From Candidatus Kryptoniota bacterium (GTDB lineage: Bacteria; Bacteroidota; Ignavibacteria; Kryptoniales; JAKASW01): DNA of 56,572 nt. Below the pieces are notes generated by a model. The model worked only from the letters and a program-made list of their open reading frames with translations. It did no database searches and was not told the DNA's origin. Shown here one piece after another: positions 16,926 through 26,402 of this stretch. The DNA lies in the NCBI GenBank assembly GCA_036567965.1, contig DATCTN010000004.1, positions 1 through 56,572 on the forward strand. Direction: 5' to 3'. Positions within the stretch are counted from its first letter, which is position 1; each line of letters begins with the position of its first letter. The translations under genes and the position numbers were made by a program.

Positions 16926-16954
16926 GAGTCTATGCTTGAAGGGATACAACCTGT

Positions 16955-19900
16955 ATGAACATGAATTCGCACGATAAGAAGGTAGGCGCGGCACTCGTTG
17001 TAGGCGGCGGTATCGGCGGGATGCAAGCGGCTCTCGACCTTGCGGAGTCCGGTATAAAGGTCTATCTCGCCGAAAACAAGCCTTCCATTGGCGGAGTCAT
17101 GTCTCAACTCGACAAGACGTTTCCGACCAACGATTGTGCAATGTGTACGATAGCACCCCGTTTAGTATCCATTGGGCGACACAAAGACATAGAGATACTC
17201 ACGCTTTCTGAGGTTGAAAAAGTAGATGGTGAAGCAGGGAACTTCAGCGTCACACTAAGTCGAAGAGCCAGGTACGTCGACGAGAACAAATGTACGGGAT
17301 GCGGATTGTGTTTCGCCGGCTGCCCGGTGTTCATAAAAAACGAGTATAATCTCGGATTGTCGGAACGTAAGGCGATCTACACTCTGTTTCCTCAGGCTGT
17401 ACCCAACAAGGCGTCGATCGACAAACATGAGGACCGTCCTTGCAAGGCTGCATGCATGGATCGATGTCCCGTGCATACAAATGTGCTCGGTTATATCAAA
17501 CTAATTGCCGAGGGGAAGTTCAAAGAAGCGTATGAACTAAATCGAAATGTCAATCCCTTTCCATCAGTGTGCGGAAGAGTATGCTATGCACCGTGCGAAG
17601 AGGCATGCAACAGAGGACAGCTGGACGAACCGGTCGCAATACGCCAGCTGAAAAGATTTGTGGCAGATTTTGTAAACATAGATGAGCTTCCGATTCCACA
17701 GATAACTGAATCTGGCAAAAAGGTAGCGATCGTAGGCGCCGGTCCTGCTGGATTAGCGGCCGCCAATGATCTCGCTCTCAGCGGACATCTTGTGACTGTG
17801 TTCGAGGCTCAAGATGAAGCTGGCGGAATGCTTCGGTACGGAATTCCCGAATACAGATTGCCCCGTGAGACCTTGCGCAAGGAAATCGACTACATCCGGA
17901 AACTTGGAGTTGACATCAAAACCGGTATCAGAGTTGGAAAAGATATATCCATCTCCGATATCCGAAGGGATCATGACGCGGTCTTCATAGGAGTAGGCGC
18001 CGAGCTGGGAATGCAGCTTGATGTCGGGGGATCGACACTGTCCGGCGTGATGGATGGAATCAGGTTCCTCAAGGAAGTGAACCCGGGTGTGAAGGTTGAA
18101 ATCGGGAAGAAGGTAGCGGTCATCGGTGGAGGAAATACCGCAATTGATTGTGCCCGGACGGTGAGGCGTCTTGGTGCGGAAGAAGTCCGGATAGTCTATC
18201 GCAGATCGCGGGCCGAGATGCCAGCAGCGAAAGAGGAAATTGATGCGGCGGAGAGAGAAGGCGTCAAGATAGAATACCTCACTTTACCAAAACGGTTTCT
18301 CGGTGACCGGGGCACGGTTTCACAAATGGAGTGCATCAGGATGGAGCTTGGTGAGCCTGATGCGAGCGGCCGACGTCGACCGATTCCCGTGCCGGGTTCC
18401 GAATTCATCTCACCGGTAGATACTGTCATTACCGGCCTGGGACAGCTGACTCAAGTTGAGTTCTTGAAACAAATGGGATTGTCCGTAAACAGGAATGACA
18501 CCATCACAATTGAACCAAAGACAGGCGCGACGAACATTGAAGGAGTATTCGCCGGCGGAGACGTCGTCACCGGAGCCGCTTATGTAATCGACGCGATAGC
18601 GGCTGGGAAGACGGCTGCTCGCTCAATCAGCCGTTATCTTAAAGGTGAACAGGTTGAATCACAAGAGACAGATAAACTACCAGAGGTACTTTGTAACGAG
18701 GAGATTATCGCGCTCAAACAGCGATTTCCTTTCTCAAAACGCGTCGAGATGGATGAGGTCCCGGTTCCAGAGCGGGTGAAGAACTTTCGTGAGGTTGCTC
18801 TCGGGTTCACTCCTGATGAAGCGGTAGCGGAGGCCAGGCGATGTCTGGCAGGTCAGATTGAGGGATGCATCGAATGCGGCGAGTGTGAGAAGCGCTGTGA
18901 TGCAAAGGCGATAGACTTCGACCAACGCGACAGTAAGGTTGAACTGAATGTCGGAGCGATTATTCTCTCGCCCGGTTACGAAATCTTCGACCCGCGTCTC
19001 AAAACGGACCTCGGGTACAGTCGCTATTCTAATGTTATTACTGCTCTTCAGTTCGAGAGAATACTATCGCCGTCGGGGCCCTACGAGGGCGGCGTGTTAC
19101 GCCCGTCGGACGGAAAGCCTCCCAAGCGCATTGCGTTCATCCAATGCGTCGGCTCGCGAGACAACGAGCATGACTACTGTTCATCAGTCTGTTGCATGTA
19201 TGCAACCAAGGAGGCGATTATCGCCAAAGAACATGCAGGCGGTGATGTTGCCTGCGACATTTTCTTCATGGACGTACGCGCTTTTAGCAAGGGCTTTGAA
19301 GCTTACTTTGAGTCCGCTAAGAAACAGGGTGTGAATTATATCCGGTGTCGTGTCCCGGGCGTTGAAGAAATTCCGGAATCCAGGAACCTGAAGATCAAGT
19401 ATATTGATGAAGATGATCACAAAGTCTCGCGGGAATACGATCTTGTAGTCCTTTCAGTTGGGATGCTTCCGCCGAAAAATTCTGCTGCAATTGCAGAGAA
19501 ATTTGGAATCGAATTGAATCAGTTCGGTTTCTGCAGGACATCGACTTTCAATCCTGTCGAGACGGCACGCGAGGGTGTCTATGTAGCAGGCCCGTTCATA
19601 GAACCGAAGGATATACCTGAGACGGTAATGGACGCCTCGGCGGCCGCGTCGAAGGTTCTGGCACTTTTGAAAGACGAGAGAGGAAGTCAGATTATTCCGA
19701 AAGAGTATCCTCCGGAAACCGACGTGTACGGTCAGGAGCCGAGGGTCGGAGTGTTTGTCTGCCATTGTGGGACTAACATAGCGGGTGTCGTGAATGTCCC
19801 TGAAGTCGTAGCATATGCCCGAACACTCCCCAACGTAGTTTACGCGGAGAATAATCTCTACACATGTTCCAACGATACTCAGGAACGAATTCGCGAAAAA

Positions 19901-21427
19901 ATAAGAGAGCACAATCTGAATCGTGTTGTAGTAGCCTCGTGTACCCCGAGGACTCATGAACCCTTGTTCCGAAGTACGATACAGGAAGCTGGACTTAATC
20001 CGTATCTTTTCGAGATGGCAAATATCAGGGACCAGTGTTCTTGGGTACACATGCATGAGCCGGTGAAAGCGACCGCAAAATCAAAAGATCTTCTTCGGAT
20101 GGCAGTTGCAAAAGTGAAACTGAATGACTCGCTCTACTCCAAGCCTCTTGACGTTATCCATGAAGCACTCGTCATTGGAGGCGGTCTGGCGGGTATGACG
20201 GCTGCACTCGGGTTGGCGAATCAGGGCTATATTGTACATCTCGTCGAAAGAGATCCTGAGCTTGGGGGCTACTTACGGCGGTCTCGCTACCTCTTGAACG
20301 GCGAGGATCCTCAATCCGAACTTCGTGAGCTTATCTCTCGAGTAAGGTCGCATCGAGACATTCGCGTGTACGTAAACGCCAGACTTTTGGAAATGAAAGG
20401 CTCCATCGGAAGCTTTGCGTCAAAGATATCCATCGGCGGCGATGGCGCGACGATCGACATAAATCATGGTGTTGTGATTGTCGCAACCGGTGCCGAGTCG
20501 TCAAAGCCCGACGAATATTTGTATCAAAAGGACCCACGGGTTCTTCTTCATGATGAATTCGAGGAACAGCTGGCATCCGACCGGTTTGAAGGGAAATCAG
20601 TAGCCTTCATTCAATGTGTCGGGTCTCGAAATACAGAGCGGCCGTACTGCAGCCGGACTTGTTGCTCTGACACAATCAAGGATGCGTTGCGTCTCAAGCA
20701 TCGCCGACCCGATGCGCAGGTCTACGTGCTTTATCGGGAGCTCCGTGCCTACGGTTTCAGGGAAGCATATTACTCGCAAGCTCGGAAACTCGGCGTGACA
20801 TTCATCCGCTTTGGGGATAATAAACCGCCCGCTGTCCTCGGTCATAACGGAAAACTCTCCGTGCTGGTTCACGCTGAAACGCTTCATCAGACAGTGCAGC
20901 TACTTGTGGATAATGTTATACTTGCTGCGGCGACGATCCCGCGAGAGAGTAATAAAGAGTTGGCGCAAGTCCTGAAGGTCCCACTGAGCGAAGAAAAATT
21001 CTTCCTTGAAGCACATCGTAAACTCCGCCCTGTCGATTTTGCAACCGACGGCATTTTCCTTTGCGGCAATGCGCACTCGCCTCTGGGAATCGAAGAGACT
21101 ATTTCGCAGGCAATGGCAACGGCAGCCCGTGCGGCGACGATCCTTTCGAAGGAACACATCGACCTCGAACCGACAATTTCACATGTTGTGGAAGAGAACT
21201 GCGACGGATGCGCCTACTGTGTTGAACCCTGTCCATACAAGGCAATCACACTAATAGAGTACGAGACGAATGGCGAAATGAAAAAACGCGTGCAGGTGAA
21301 TGAGTCGCTCTGTAAGGGTTGTGGAACATGCATGGCAACGTGTCCAAAGAACGCAATTTACGTTTGGCACTTCAGGCCCGAGATGCTCTCTGCTGAAGTG
21401 AAAGCAGCCCTGGGAGCCGGGGGATGA
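16955..21427 (+). CDS. hdrA: Giant fusion: HdrA/QmoA with inserted GltD-type NAD(P)H module, plus second HdrA
   Basis: 1490 residues, three flavin modules. Residues 1-150 are an HdrA-type start: FAD motif GGGIGGMQAA, FPTNDCAMC, first [4Fe-4S] CTGCGLCFAGCP. At the place of HdrA's second cluster, residues 160-630 are a GltD/NfnB-like unit: Fer4_20 cluster (CMDRCP, CGRVCYAPCEEAC), FAD motif VAIVGAGPAGLAAA, NADPH motif VAVIGGGNTAIDCA with IVYRRSRAEMP. HdrA then resumes (CIECGECEKRC, about 638-648; FIQCVGSRDNEHDYC). A second full HdrA fills 928-1490: VCHCGTNIAGVV, ASCTPRTHEP, FAD motif LVIGGGLAGMTAA, and two C-terminal [4Fe-4S] clusters (Cys1416-1426, Cys1453-1463). Known families suggest an electron-bifurcating hub; the exact couples are inference. 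No HdrB is present. Confidence 0.9.
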   Translation: MNMNSHDKKVGAALVVGGGIGGMQAALDLAESGIKVYLAENKPSIGGVMSQLDKTFPTNDCAMCTIAPRLVSIGRHKDIEILTLSEVEKVDGEAGNFSVTLSRRARYVDENKCTGCGLCFAGCPVFIKNEYNLGLSERKAIYTLFPQAVPNKASIDKHEDRPCKAACMDRCPVHTNVLGYIKLIAEGKFKEAYELNRNVNPFPSVCGRVCYAPCEEACNRGQLDEPVAIRQLKRFVADFVNIDELPIPQITESGKKVAIVGAGPAGLAAANDLALSGHLVTVFEAQDEAGGMLRYGIPEYRLPRETLRKEIDYIRKLGVDIKTGIRVGKDISISDIRRDHDAVFIGVGAELGMQLDVGGSTLSGVMDGIRFLKEVNPGVKVEIGKKVAVIGGGNTAIDCARTVRRLGAEEVRIVYRRSRAEMPAAKEEIDAAEREGVKIEYLTLPKRFLGDRGTVSQMECIRMELGEPDASGRRRPIPVPGSEFISPVDTVITGLGQLTQVEFLKQMGLSVNRNDTITIEPKTGATNIEGVFAGGDVVTGAAYVIDAIAAGKTAARSISRYLKGEQVESQETDKLPEVLCNEEIIALKQRFPFSKRVEMDEVPVPERVKNFREVALGFTPDEAVAEARRCLAGQIEGCIECGECEKRCDAKAIDFDQRDSKVELNVGAIILSPGYEIFDPRLKTDLGYSRYSNVITALQFERILSPSGPYEGGVLRPSDGKPPKRIAFIQCVGSRDNEHDYCSSVCCMYATKEAIIAKEHAGGDVACDIFFMDVRAFSKGFEAYFESAKKQGVNYIRCRVPGVEEIPESRNLKIKYIDEDDHKVSREYDLVVLSVGMLPPKNSAAIAEKFGIELNQFGFCRTSTFNPVETAREGVYVAGPFIEPKDIPETVMDASAAASKVLALLKDERGSQIIPKEYPPETDVYGQEPRVGVFVCHCGTNIAGVVNVPEVVAYARTLPNVVYAENNLYTCSNDTQERIREKIREHNLNRVVVASCTPRTHEPLFRSTIQEAGLNPYLFEMANIRDQCSWVHMHEPVKATAKSKDLLRMAVAKVKLNDSLYSKPLDVIHEALVIGGGLAGMTAALGLANQGYIVHLVERDPELGGYLRRSRYLLNGEDPQSELRELISRVRSHRDIRVYVNARLLEMKGSIGSFASKISIGGDGATIDINHGVVIVATGAESSKPDEYLYQKDPRVLLHDEFEEQLASDRFEGKSVAFIQCVGSRNTERPYCSRTCCSDTIKDALRLKHRRPDAQVYVLYRELRAYGFREAYYSQARKLGVTFIRFGDNKPPAVLGHNGKLSVLVHAETLHQTVQLLVDNVILAAATIPRESNKELAQVLKVPLSEEKFFLEAHRKLRPVDFATDGIFLCGNAHSPLGIEETISQAMATAARAATILSKEHIDLEPTISHVVEENCDGCAYCVEPCPYKAITLIEYETNGEMKKRVQVNESLCKGCGTCMATCPKNAIYVWHFRPEMLSAEVKAALGAGG

Positions 21428-21499
21428 GTGAAGTTTTGTTATCATGGAACTCCGATCTTGAATTAGGAATGTCAGATTTGGCTGGAGAAAAAAATCCAT

Positions 21500-21934
21500 A
21501 TGGAATCAGATAATAATTCATTCGAACCGTTGATCATCAACTTTTGCTGCTACTGGTGCTCCTATACCGGCGCCGATTTAGCGGGTACTTCGAGGATTCA
21601 GTATCCGGCAAATGCCAGGATCATACGCGTTCAGTGCACCGGCATGATCCATCCAAACTTGGTAATTGAAGCCCTGACCGGAGGCGCTGACGGTGTGCTT
21701 GTGTGCGGGTGCCATCCGGGAGACTGCCATTACATCGAGGGCAACCTTCGCGCCAAGTCCCGTGCTGAAGCAATTGAGCTGATGCTTCAGGACTTCGGAC
21801 TTGAGCCAGAGCGCTTCCGTCTTGAGTGGGTGTCAGCATCGGAGGGACCCCGCTTTGCTCAGGTAGTAACCGAAATGGTTGAGCAGGTGAGGAAAGTCGG
21901 GCCAAGTCCGTATCGGGTTCCGGTGCAGACCTGA
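21500..21934 (+). CDS. mvhD: MvhD-like [2Fe-2S] subunit linking hydrogenase and HdrA
   Basis: 144 residues. Carries the family cysteines: FCCYWCSYTGADLAG near the N-terminus, VQCTGMIHP, and CGCHPGDCHYIEGN. MvhD carries electrons from the hydrogenase small subunit to HdrA in methanogens, and is fused to HdrA in QmoB-type proteins. Here it is a separate gene, 72 bp after the HdrA fusion and about 100 bp before the hydrogenase small subunit, the order expected for an MvhADG-HdrA assembly. Cytoplasmic. Confidence 0.92.
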   Translation: MESDNNSFEPLIINFCCYWCSYTGADLAGTSRIQYPANARIIRVQCTGMIHPNLVIEALTGGADGVLVCGCHPGDCHYIEGNLRAKSRAEAIELMLQDFGLEPERFRLEWVSASEGPRFAQVVTEMVEQVRKVGPSPYRVPVQT

Positions 21935-22032
21935 GATGGTGGCGGGACACAGACAATTGACAACTGGAAACCGGGACTGATGAGTGATTAAGGAAACTCA
22001 AATAGACTTCGCGTCATGAAAGGAGAATCATC

Positions 22033-22974
22033 ATGCCTGCTCGATTAGCTCAAGAGTGGTTCGCGATCTGCGGCGGATGTGAAGTGACAATTCTCGATGT
22101 CGGTGAAGCACTTCTGGATATACTTCCGAAGCTTGAAATCGTCCACATGCCAGTCATTATGGATCATAAGCTCTACGGTCAGACAGGTGAAAAGACAACG
22201 ATGGAGATTCCCGAGGCTGATGTGGGCATCATTAGCGGTAGCATTCGCACCGAGGAACATAAACTCATCGCTCAAGAAATGCGAAAAAGATGCAAGACGC
22301 TTGTAGCCATGGGATCGTGCGCATGTTACGGCGGCATACCGGCTCTCGCCAATCTCTCCACGCTGGAAGAATTGTACGAAAAAGTCTTTCACGACTCCGT
22401 CTCAACAGAATCGAACGGGATCCCAAACGAGCAGATTCCGTCATTGACCGACGGTGTATATGCTATCCATGAAGTTGTCAAAGTGGATGTGAAACTCCCT
22501 GGTTGTCCGACCACACCTGAGATTTTCGTAGATGCAGTCACAGCTTTACTGGAAGGCAAGTCATTTACTTTCAGCGCCAAGAGCGTTTGTGACGAGTGTC
22601 CGTTTGTTCGTGAAAAGAAAGCGGTTACTTCGATCAAGCGCCCGCTCGAATCGATCGGCTTCAAGCCCGGAGAGCCCATGAACACTGTCCGTTGCATCAT
22701 GGAACAGGGCTACTTGTGTCTGGGACCCGCAACCAAATCCGGTTGCGGAGGTGCCGAAGGCACACCTCGCTGCATCCGTGCGTATATGCCTTGCCGTGGA
22801 TGCTTCGGACCTCTCTCCGATAATGCAAATCCGATGGTTGACATGATGGGCGCGCTGGCATCGATAGGTCTTGATCCAAAGCAGATTCCAGACCGGGCTG
22901 CCACTTTTAACCGCTTCGCGGGGGCACAGGGCAGATTGCGACCGCTTCCAGGGAAAGGAGGAAAGCCGTCATGA
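22033..22974 (+). CDS. mvhG: [NiFe]-hydrogenase small subunit, group 3c (MvhG-like)
   Basis: 313 residues. AAAGGAG ahead of ATG 22033. The proximal-cluster motif CGGCEVTILD (about 14-23), GSCACYGGIPA and LPGCPTTPE are typical of MvhG/F420-non-reducing hydrogenase small subunits. The C-terminal part has further cysteines (CDECPFVREK, then MEQGYLCLGPATKSGCGG and MPCRGCFGP) for two more iron-sulphur clusters. No twin-arginine signal, so cytoplasmic. It would pass H2 electrons from the large subunit to MvhD. Its stop overlaps the large-subunit start by four bases. Confidence 0.92.
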   Translation: MPARLAQEWFAICGGCEVTILDVGEALLDILPKLEIVHMPVIMDHKLYGQTGEKTTMEIPEADVGIISGSIRTEEHKLIAQEMRKRCKTLVAMGSCACYGGIPALANLSTLEELYEKVFHDSVSTESNGIPNEQIPSLTDGVYAIHEVVKVDVKLPGCPTTPEIFVDAVTALLEGKSFTFSAKSVCDECPFVREKKAVTSIKRPLESIGFKPGEPMNTVRCIMEQGYLCLGPATKSGCGGAEGTPRCIRAYMPCRGCFGPLSDNANPMVDMMGALASIGLDPKQIPDRAATFNRFAGAQGRLRPLPGKGGKPS

Positions 22975-24413
22975 CGCAGACAATTGTCATCCAACCTGTG
23001 AGCCGCATTGAGGGTCACGCAAAGGTCACGATTCAGCTCGACGATGCGGGCAATGTGAAGGACACTCGCGTCAACGTAATCGAGTTGCGCGGCTTCGAGA
23101 AGTTCTGCATCGGCCGGCCTGTCGAGGAAATGCCTCGCATAGTGACTCGAATCTGCGGGGTTTGTCCGTGGTCTCACCATCTCGCTGCGAGTAAGGCGTG
23201 CGACGCAGTTTTTGGAGTCGAACCGCCTCCGGCGGGAAGGAAACTCCGGGAGCTCTGCAACAGTATTGCCTACATGGAAGAGCACATCCTCCATTTCTTC
23301 ATTCTTGCCGGCGCGGATTTCGTGATGGGTCCTGATGCCGATCCCGGTGTCCGCAACATCATCGGCATTATCGGGAAGTTTCCAGATCTCGCAAAGAGAG
23401 TTGTCCATGTCCGGCATTTGTGCGCGAGAATGCTTGAGATCATTGCCGGCAAATCGATACACCCCGATGCGTCGGTCCCCGGCGGATTCAGCAAACCTCT
23501 GCTTGCAGCCGAACGCGATCAAATTAGAAAAATGGCAGACGAATGTCTCGAGCTGGCAAAATTTTCCATTGATTTTGCCAGGAAGAACATCTTCCCTCAA
23601 TATCTCGATGTGGTAAAGTCACTCGGGGTTATCGAGACGGGCTTCCTCGGTACGGTGAAGGACAACGGTGCATTGAGTCTTTATGACGGCAAGTTACGCC
23701 TGATGTCGAAAGATGGATTGTTCGTCGACTTTCCGTACGACAAGTATACAGATTACATCAGCGAGCACATTGAACCGTGGAGCTATTTGAAGTTCCCGTA
23801 CGACAAGCGGGCAGGGAAGTTTTCGATGGACCTCGATAGCCCTAATGGCATTTACCGCACGAATACACTTGCACGGATAAATGTCTGCGATTTTATCGAT
23901 ACACCGCTCGCGCAGGCGGAGTTAGAAGAGTTCCGGAAGAACTTCGGCCGGCCGGCACAGCTAACGCTGCTTTATCACTGGGCAAGATTGATCGAGCTGC
24001 TGTATAACGCAGAGAACGCAATCCGCGTCCTTGACGATCCGGAGATCACAGGGGTCGAGACGCGCAAGAAGGTCGAGCCGCGCGCGGCACGCGGCATCGG
24101 TTGTGTCGAAGCTCCTCGTGGAACACTGATTCATGATTATACCACTGATGCCAACGGCATTCTCACAAACGTGAACCTCATCGTCGGGACAACTCATAAC
24201 AACGCGCCGATCAACATGTCTGTGAAGCAAGCAGCAAAGGCCCTCATCAAAGACGGTAAATACGATCAAGGGATTCTGAACCGTGTCGAGATGGCGATCC
24301 GCGCGTACGACCCTTGCCTCTCGTGTGCCACCCACAAGTTTGACGGCACGCTCGCCGTGAAGATTGACATCTATGACCATAATGGCCGGCTTATTGATTC
24401 GATGGCAAACTGA
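22971..24413 (+). CDS. mvhA: [NiFe]-hydrogenase large subunit, group 3c (MvhA-like)
   Basis: 480 residues. Nickel-iron site cysteines: L1 motif [11 protein letters not shown] (Cys62, Cys65) and L2 motif DPCLSCATH (Cys449, Cys452, His455). After His455 a 25-residue C-terminal extension remains, the kind removed by a specific protease once nickel is in place; a candidate protease gene follows at 24506. The DPCLSCATH form points to group 3c rather than group 1 or 4 enzymes. Overlaps the small-subunit gene (ATGA). The hyp assembly genes are not in this window, so they must lie elsewhere. Confidence 0.93.
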   Translation: MTQTIVIQPVSRIEGHAKVTIQLDDAGNVKDTRVNVIELRGFEKFCIGRPVEEMPRIVTRICGVCPWSHHLAASKACDAVFGVEPPPAGRKLRELCNSIAYMEEHILHFFILAGADFVMGPDADPGVRNIIGIIGKFPDLAKRVVHVRHLCARMLEIIAGKSIHPDASVPGGFSKPLLAAERDQIRKMADECLELAKFSIDFARKNIFPQYLDVVKSLGVIETGFLGTVKDNGALSLYDGKLRLMSKDGLFVDFPYDKYTDYISEHIEPWSYLKFPYDKRAGKFSMDLDSPNGIYRTNTLARINVCDFIDTPLAQAELEEFRKNFGRPAQLTLLYHWARLIELLYNAENAIRVLDDPEITGVETRKKVEPRAARGIGCVEAPRGTLIHDYTTDANGILTNVNLIVGTTHNNAPINMSVKQAAKALIKDGKYDQGILNRVEMAIRAYDPCLSCATHKFDGTLAVKIDIYDHNGRLIDSMAN

Positions 24414-24435
24414 GGACAGCCGAAACCATCAATCC

Positions 24436-24478
24436 CCATTTCCCCTTCTTCCGCTTCGAGAGGAGGGGGAGGGAATGG
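24436..24478 (+). terminator. Strong hairpin between hydrogenase large subunit and protease genes
   Basis: A 17-position stem (24436-24452 with 24462-24478, one C-A mismatch and several G-U pairs) around a nine-base loop. No T run follows, so it may act as an mRNA stabiliser or processing site rather than a terminator. Confidence 0.4.
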
Positions 24479-24505
24479 AGCGCGCCGGAAAATTCCGCAG
24501 TTCTG

Positions 24506-25009
24506 ATGGGAAATGATGCAGGGTATACGCTTCCGAACTTCTGCGCCAAACGCACCCTGATCTTAGGTTGTGGAAATTGGCTGTTTGGCGACGACGGCTT
24601 CGGCCCCGCTGTTATCGAGTATTTGCTCAGTCATTATGAGATACCCGATGACGTTTATGTTATGGATGTAGGAACCGGCATAAGGAAATTACTGTTCACG
24701 CTTGCCCTCGAACCGGAAAATGCAGGACAGATTGTTATCGTTGACGCTGTCGATAAAGGAAGAACACCTGGAACGATCTTTGAATTATCAACTGAAAACC
24801 TTCCGCAAGAAAAATCCGATAATTTTTCCCTCCATCAAATACCGTCATCGAATTTAGCGAACGAGTTGAGAGATGCGGGCGTCAACATTCGCATCTTGGT
24901 TTGTCAAATCAGTAACATCCCTGAAAGCGTCGAACCTGGATTGTCCGACACACTTAAAGATGCAGTTCCAAGAATGGGCAGTCTCATCGCAAAAGAATTT
25001 TTGCAGTAA
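24506..25009 (+). CDS. Hydrogenase maturation endopeptidase (HycI/HyaD/FrcD family)
   Basis: 167 residues. LILGCGNWLFGDDGFGP (about 20-36) holds the conserved GDDG nickel-contacting Asp region, followed by VMDVGTG and VIVDAVDKGRTPG, all typical of the M52 family. Such proteases clip the C-terminal tail of the hydrogenase large subunit after nickel insertion, and the large subunit immediately upstream keeps such a tail. A poor ribosome site and a strong hairpin in between suggest lower expression than the structural genes. Confidence 0.88.
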   Translation: MGNDAGYTLPNFCAKRTLILGCGNWLFGDDGFGPAVIEYLLSHYEIPDDVYVMDVGTGIRKLLFTLALEPENAGQIVIVDAVDKGRTPGTIFELSTENLPQEKSDNFSLHQIPSSNLANELRDAGVNIRILVCQISNIPESVEPGLSDTLKDAVPRMGSLIAKEFLQ

Positions 25010-25276
25010 GCTATCGAATGCATTAGGTTCGTGTTGTAGAAAAGAATCCTTTGACGCTAGTATGATTAACTCGATTCAGAGAGACAGCGATTTCTAAGTT
25101 GCGGAATTCTGCGAAACAAGTGAAAGCCCCCGTCTTCTTTTGAATTCATGCCGGTTGTTTCGTATGCCTTTGCCCTCGCAGAAGGCTGTGCAAAGCTCCC
25201 GAGCCTTCACTTAGCAATAGGCATGATTTGCCACTTGGTTTTGAAGACACACAGAGTAGCGCCTGGCGAGCAGATG

Positions 25277-25735
25277 TCAGCCGTAAACATCGAGGAGCTG
25301 AAATCGAGTCGCTCCCAGACGTCGTTCCAGGACCTCAGAGAACCGACGCAGCATCTCGTACCCGAAATCATGGTCCGTTTCGCATTTCTTCCTGAGGCAA
25401 GTCCCATCAATTGCGAAAGCTCGAACTCCCTCCACCGCGTACGCATCGAAATGCCAACGGTAGGGAGATATTAGCCACGACCAGCCGAGGACCTCGCCCG
25501 GCCCAACGGTCTCTATTCCAATTGATCCTTTCTCGCCAGCTTGAATCTTGAGCGCGACTCTCCCGGTCTTTATGAGGTAAAAGGTCCTGGCTTCCTCACC
25601 CTCCTTAAAAACATATGTGTCCTCAGGAATCACCACGTTTGAAGCGCACGAAGTAAGGGTTTTGACCAGGTTTTCGCTCATGTCGCTCAGGAACGGATGA
25701 TCTCCTAACGATTCCGCCAAGTCACGAACTTCCAT
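25277..25735 (-). CDS. Cyclic-nucleotide-binding-domain protein without DNA-binding domain
   Basis: 152 residues from ATG 25735, fixed by AAGGAG seven bases upstream; the frame stays open for 54 more codons but these look non-coding. A single Crp-type cNMP-binding fold: YVFKEGEEARTFYLIKTGRVAL, GPGEVLGWSW, then helices with RRFSEVLERRL. There is no helix-turn-helix, so it is not a Crp regulator. The cap region has WSWLISPYRWHFDAYA in place of the usual GE-ALL-RSAT cAMP pocket, so ligand binding is uncertain. It converges on the hydrogenase operon. Similar stand-alone domains are reported beside group 3 hydrogenase genes in other bacteria (family memory), which suggests a role in controlling that enzyme. 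Confidence 0.75.
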   Translation of the reverse strand: MEVRDLAESLGDHPFLSDMSENLVKTLTSCASNVVIPEDTYVFKEGEEARTFYLIKTGRVALKIQAGEKGSIGIETVGPGEVLGWSWLISPYRWHFDAYAVEGVRAFAIDGTCLRKKCETDHDFGYEMLRRFSEVLERRLGATRFQLLDVYG

Positions 25736-26402
25736 GGCTGTTCTCCTTCTTGTAGTGGGGTAGTGGATCCATCGATACGTTATGTGAGAGCAGTGGAGGC
25801 TCTCGAAACTCTGACCAACCCAACCAGCCTCGCGCGATAGCGACGTTATTCGCACACAGGCTAACTCGCAAGAGGATTGGCTTACTGGTACGACCACTGA
25901 GGACTCGCCTGCTGGGGCCGGACATTCTTCTCACCTTGGGGTATATGGAATTACTCGAAAGCCGCTCGTATGTTCGAATACGCCTCACGAGTAATTTGCG
26001 CAATCTGTCGACTGAATGGCACATATCAGGGACCTAAACGGTGCGTTTCCCAAATGTAATTCTGAGACTTACAACGATTAGCGACGCCAACTTGCGAGGC
26101 GTGTACATACGCCACGATTAGGAGAGCCAATTTAAGAGAAGTAATCACTGCACCACCTTATCGCACCGACAAAAAGTCGTCGTACTTGATACGATGTTCC
26201 GCGAACCGTGCGGCTAAATTTATGCTCGTGACATTTCAAATGCAAATAGTATTCTTGGGATGCGGAATATTCGCCCGACGGAAGGCGCCCAACTCCCCAC
26301 TCGATGCGACATGGTCTGGCGTACTTTCAGGTAGTGCCCTAGATTGATTCTTGGAGTGATAGATGCGAGATTTGGTTGATCCACAAAAAACGGAGGTATG
26401 CA
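25736..26402. other. 667-bp gap with an imperfect direct repeat
   Basis: No convincing gene. Around 26074-26145 an imperfect direct repeat is visible: ACGATTAGCGACGCCAACTT and ACGATTAGGAGAGCCAATTT, about 42 bases apart. No other structure seen. Confidence 0.35.

Noticed and set aside
25722-26024. 100-codon minus-strand frame upstream of the cNMP-domain gene
   Set aside because: It overlaps the ribosome site and start of that gene and has a low-quality, Arg/Ser-rich composition.
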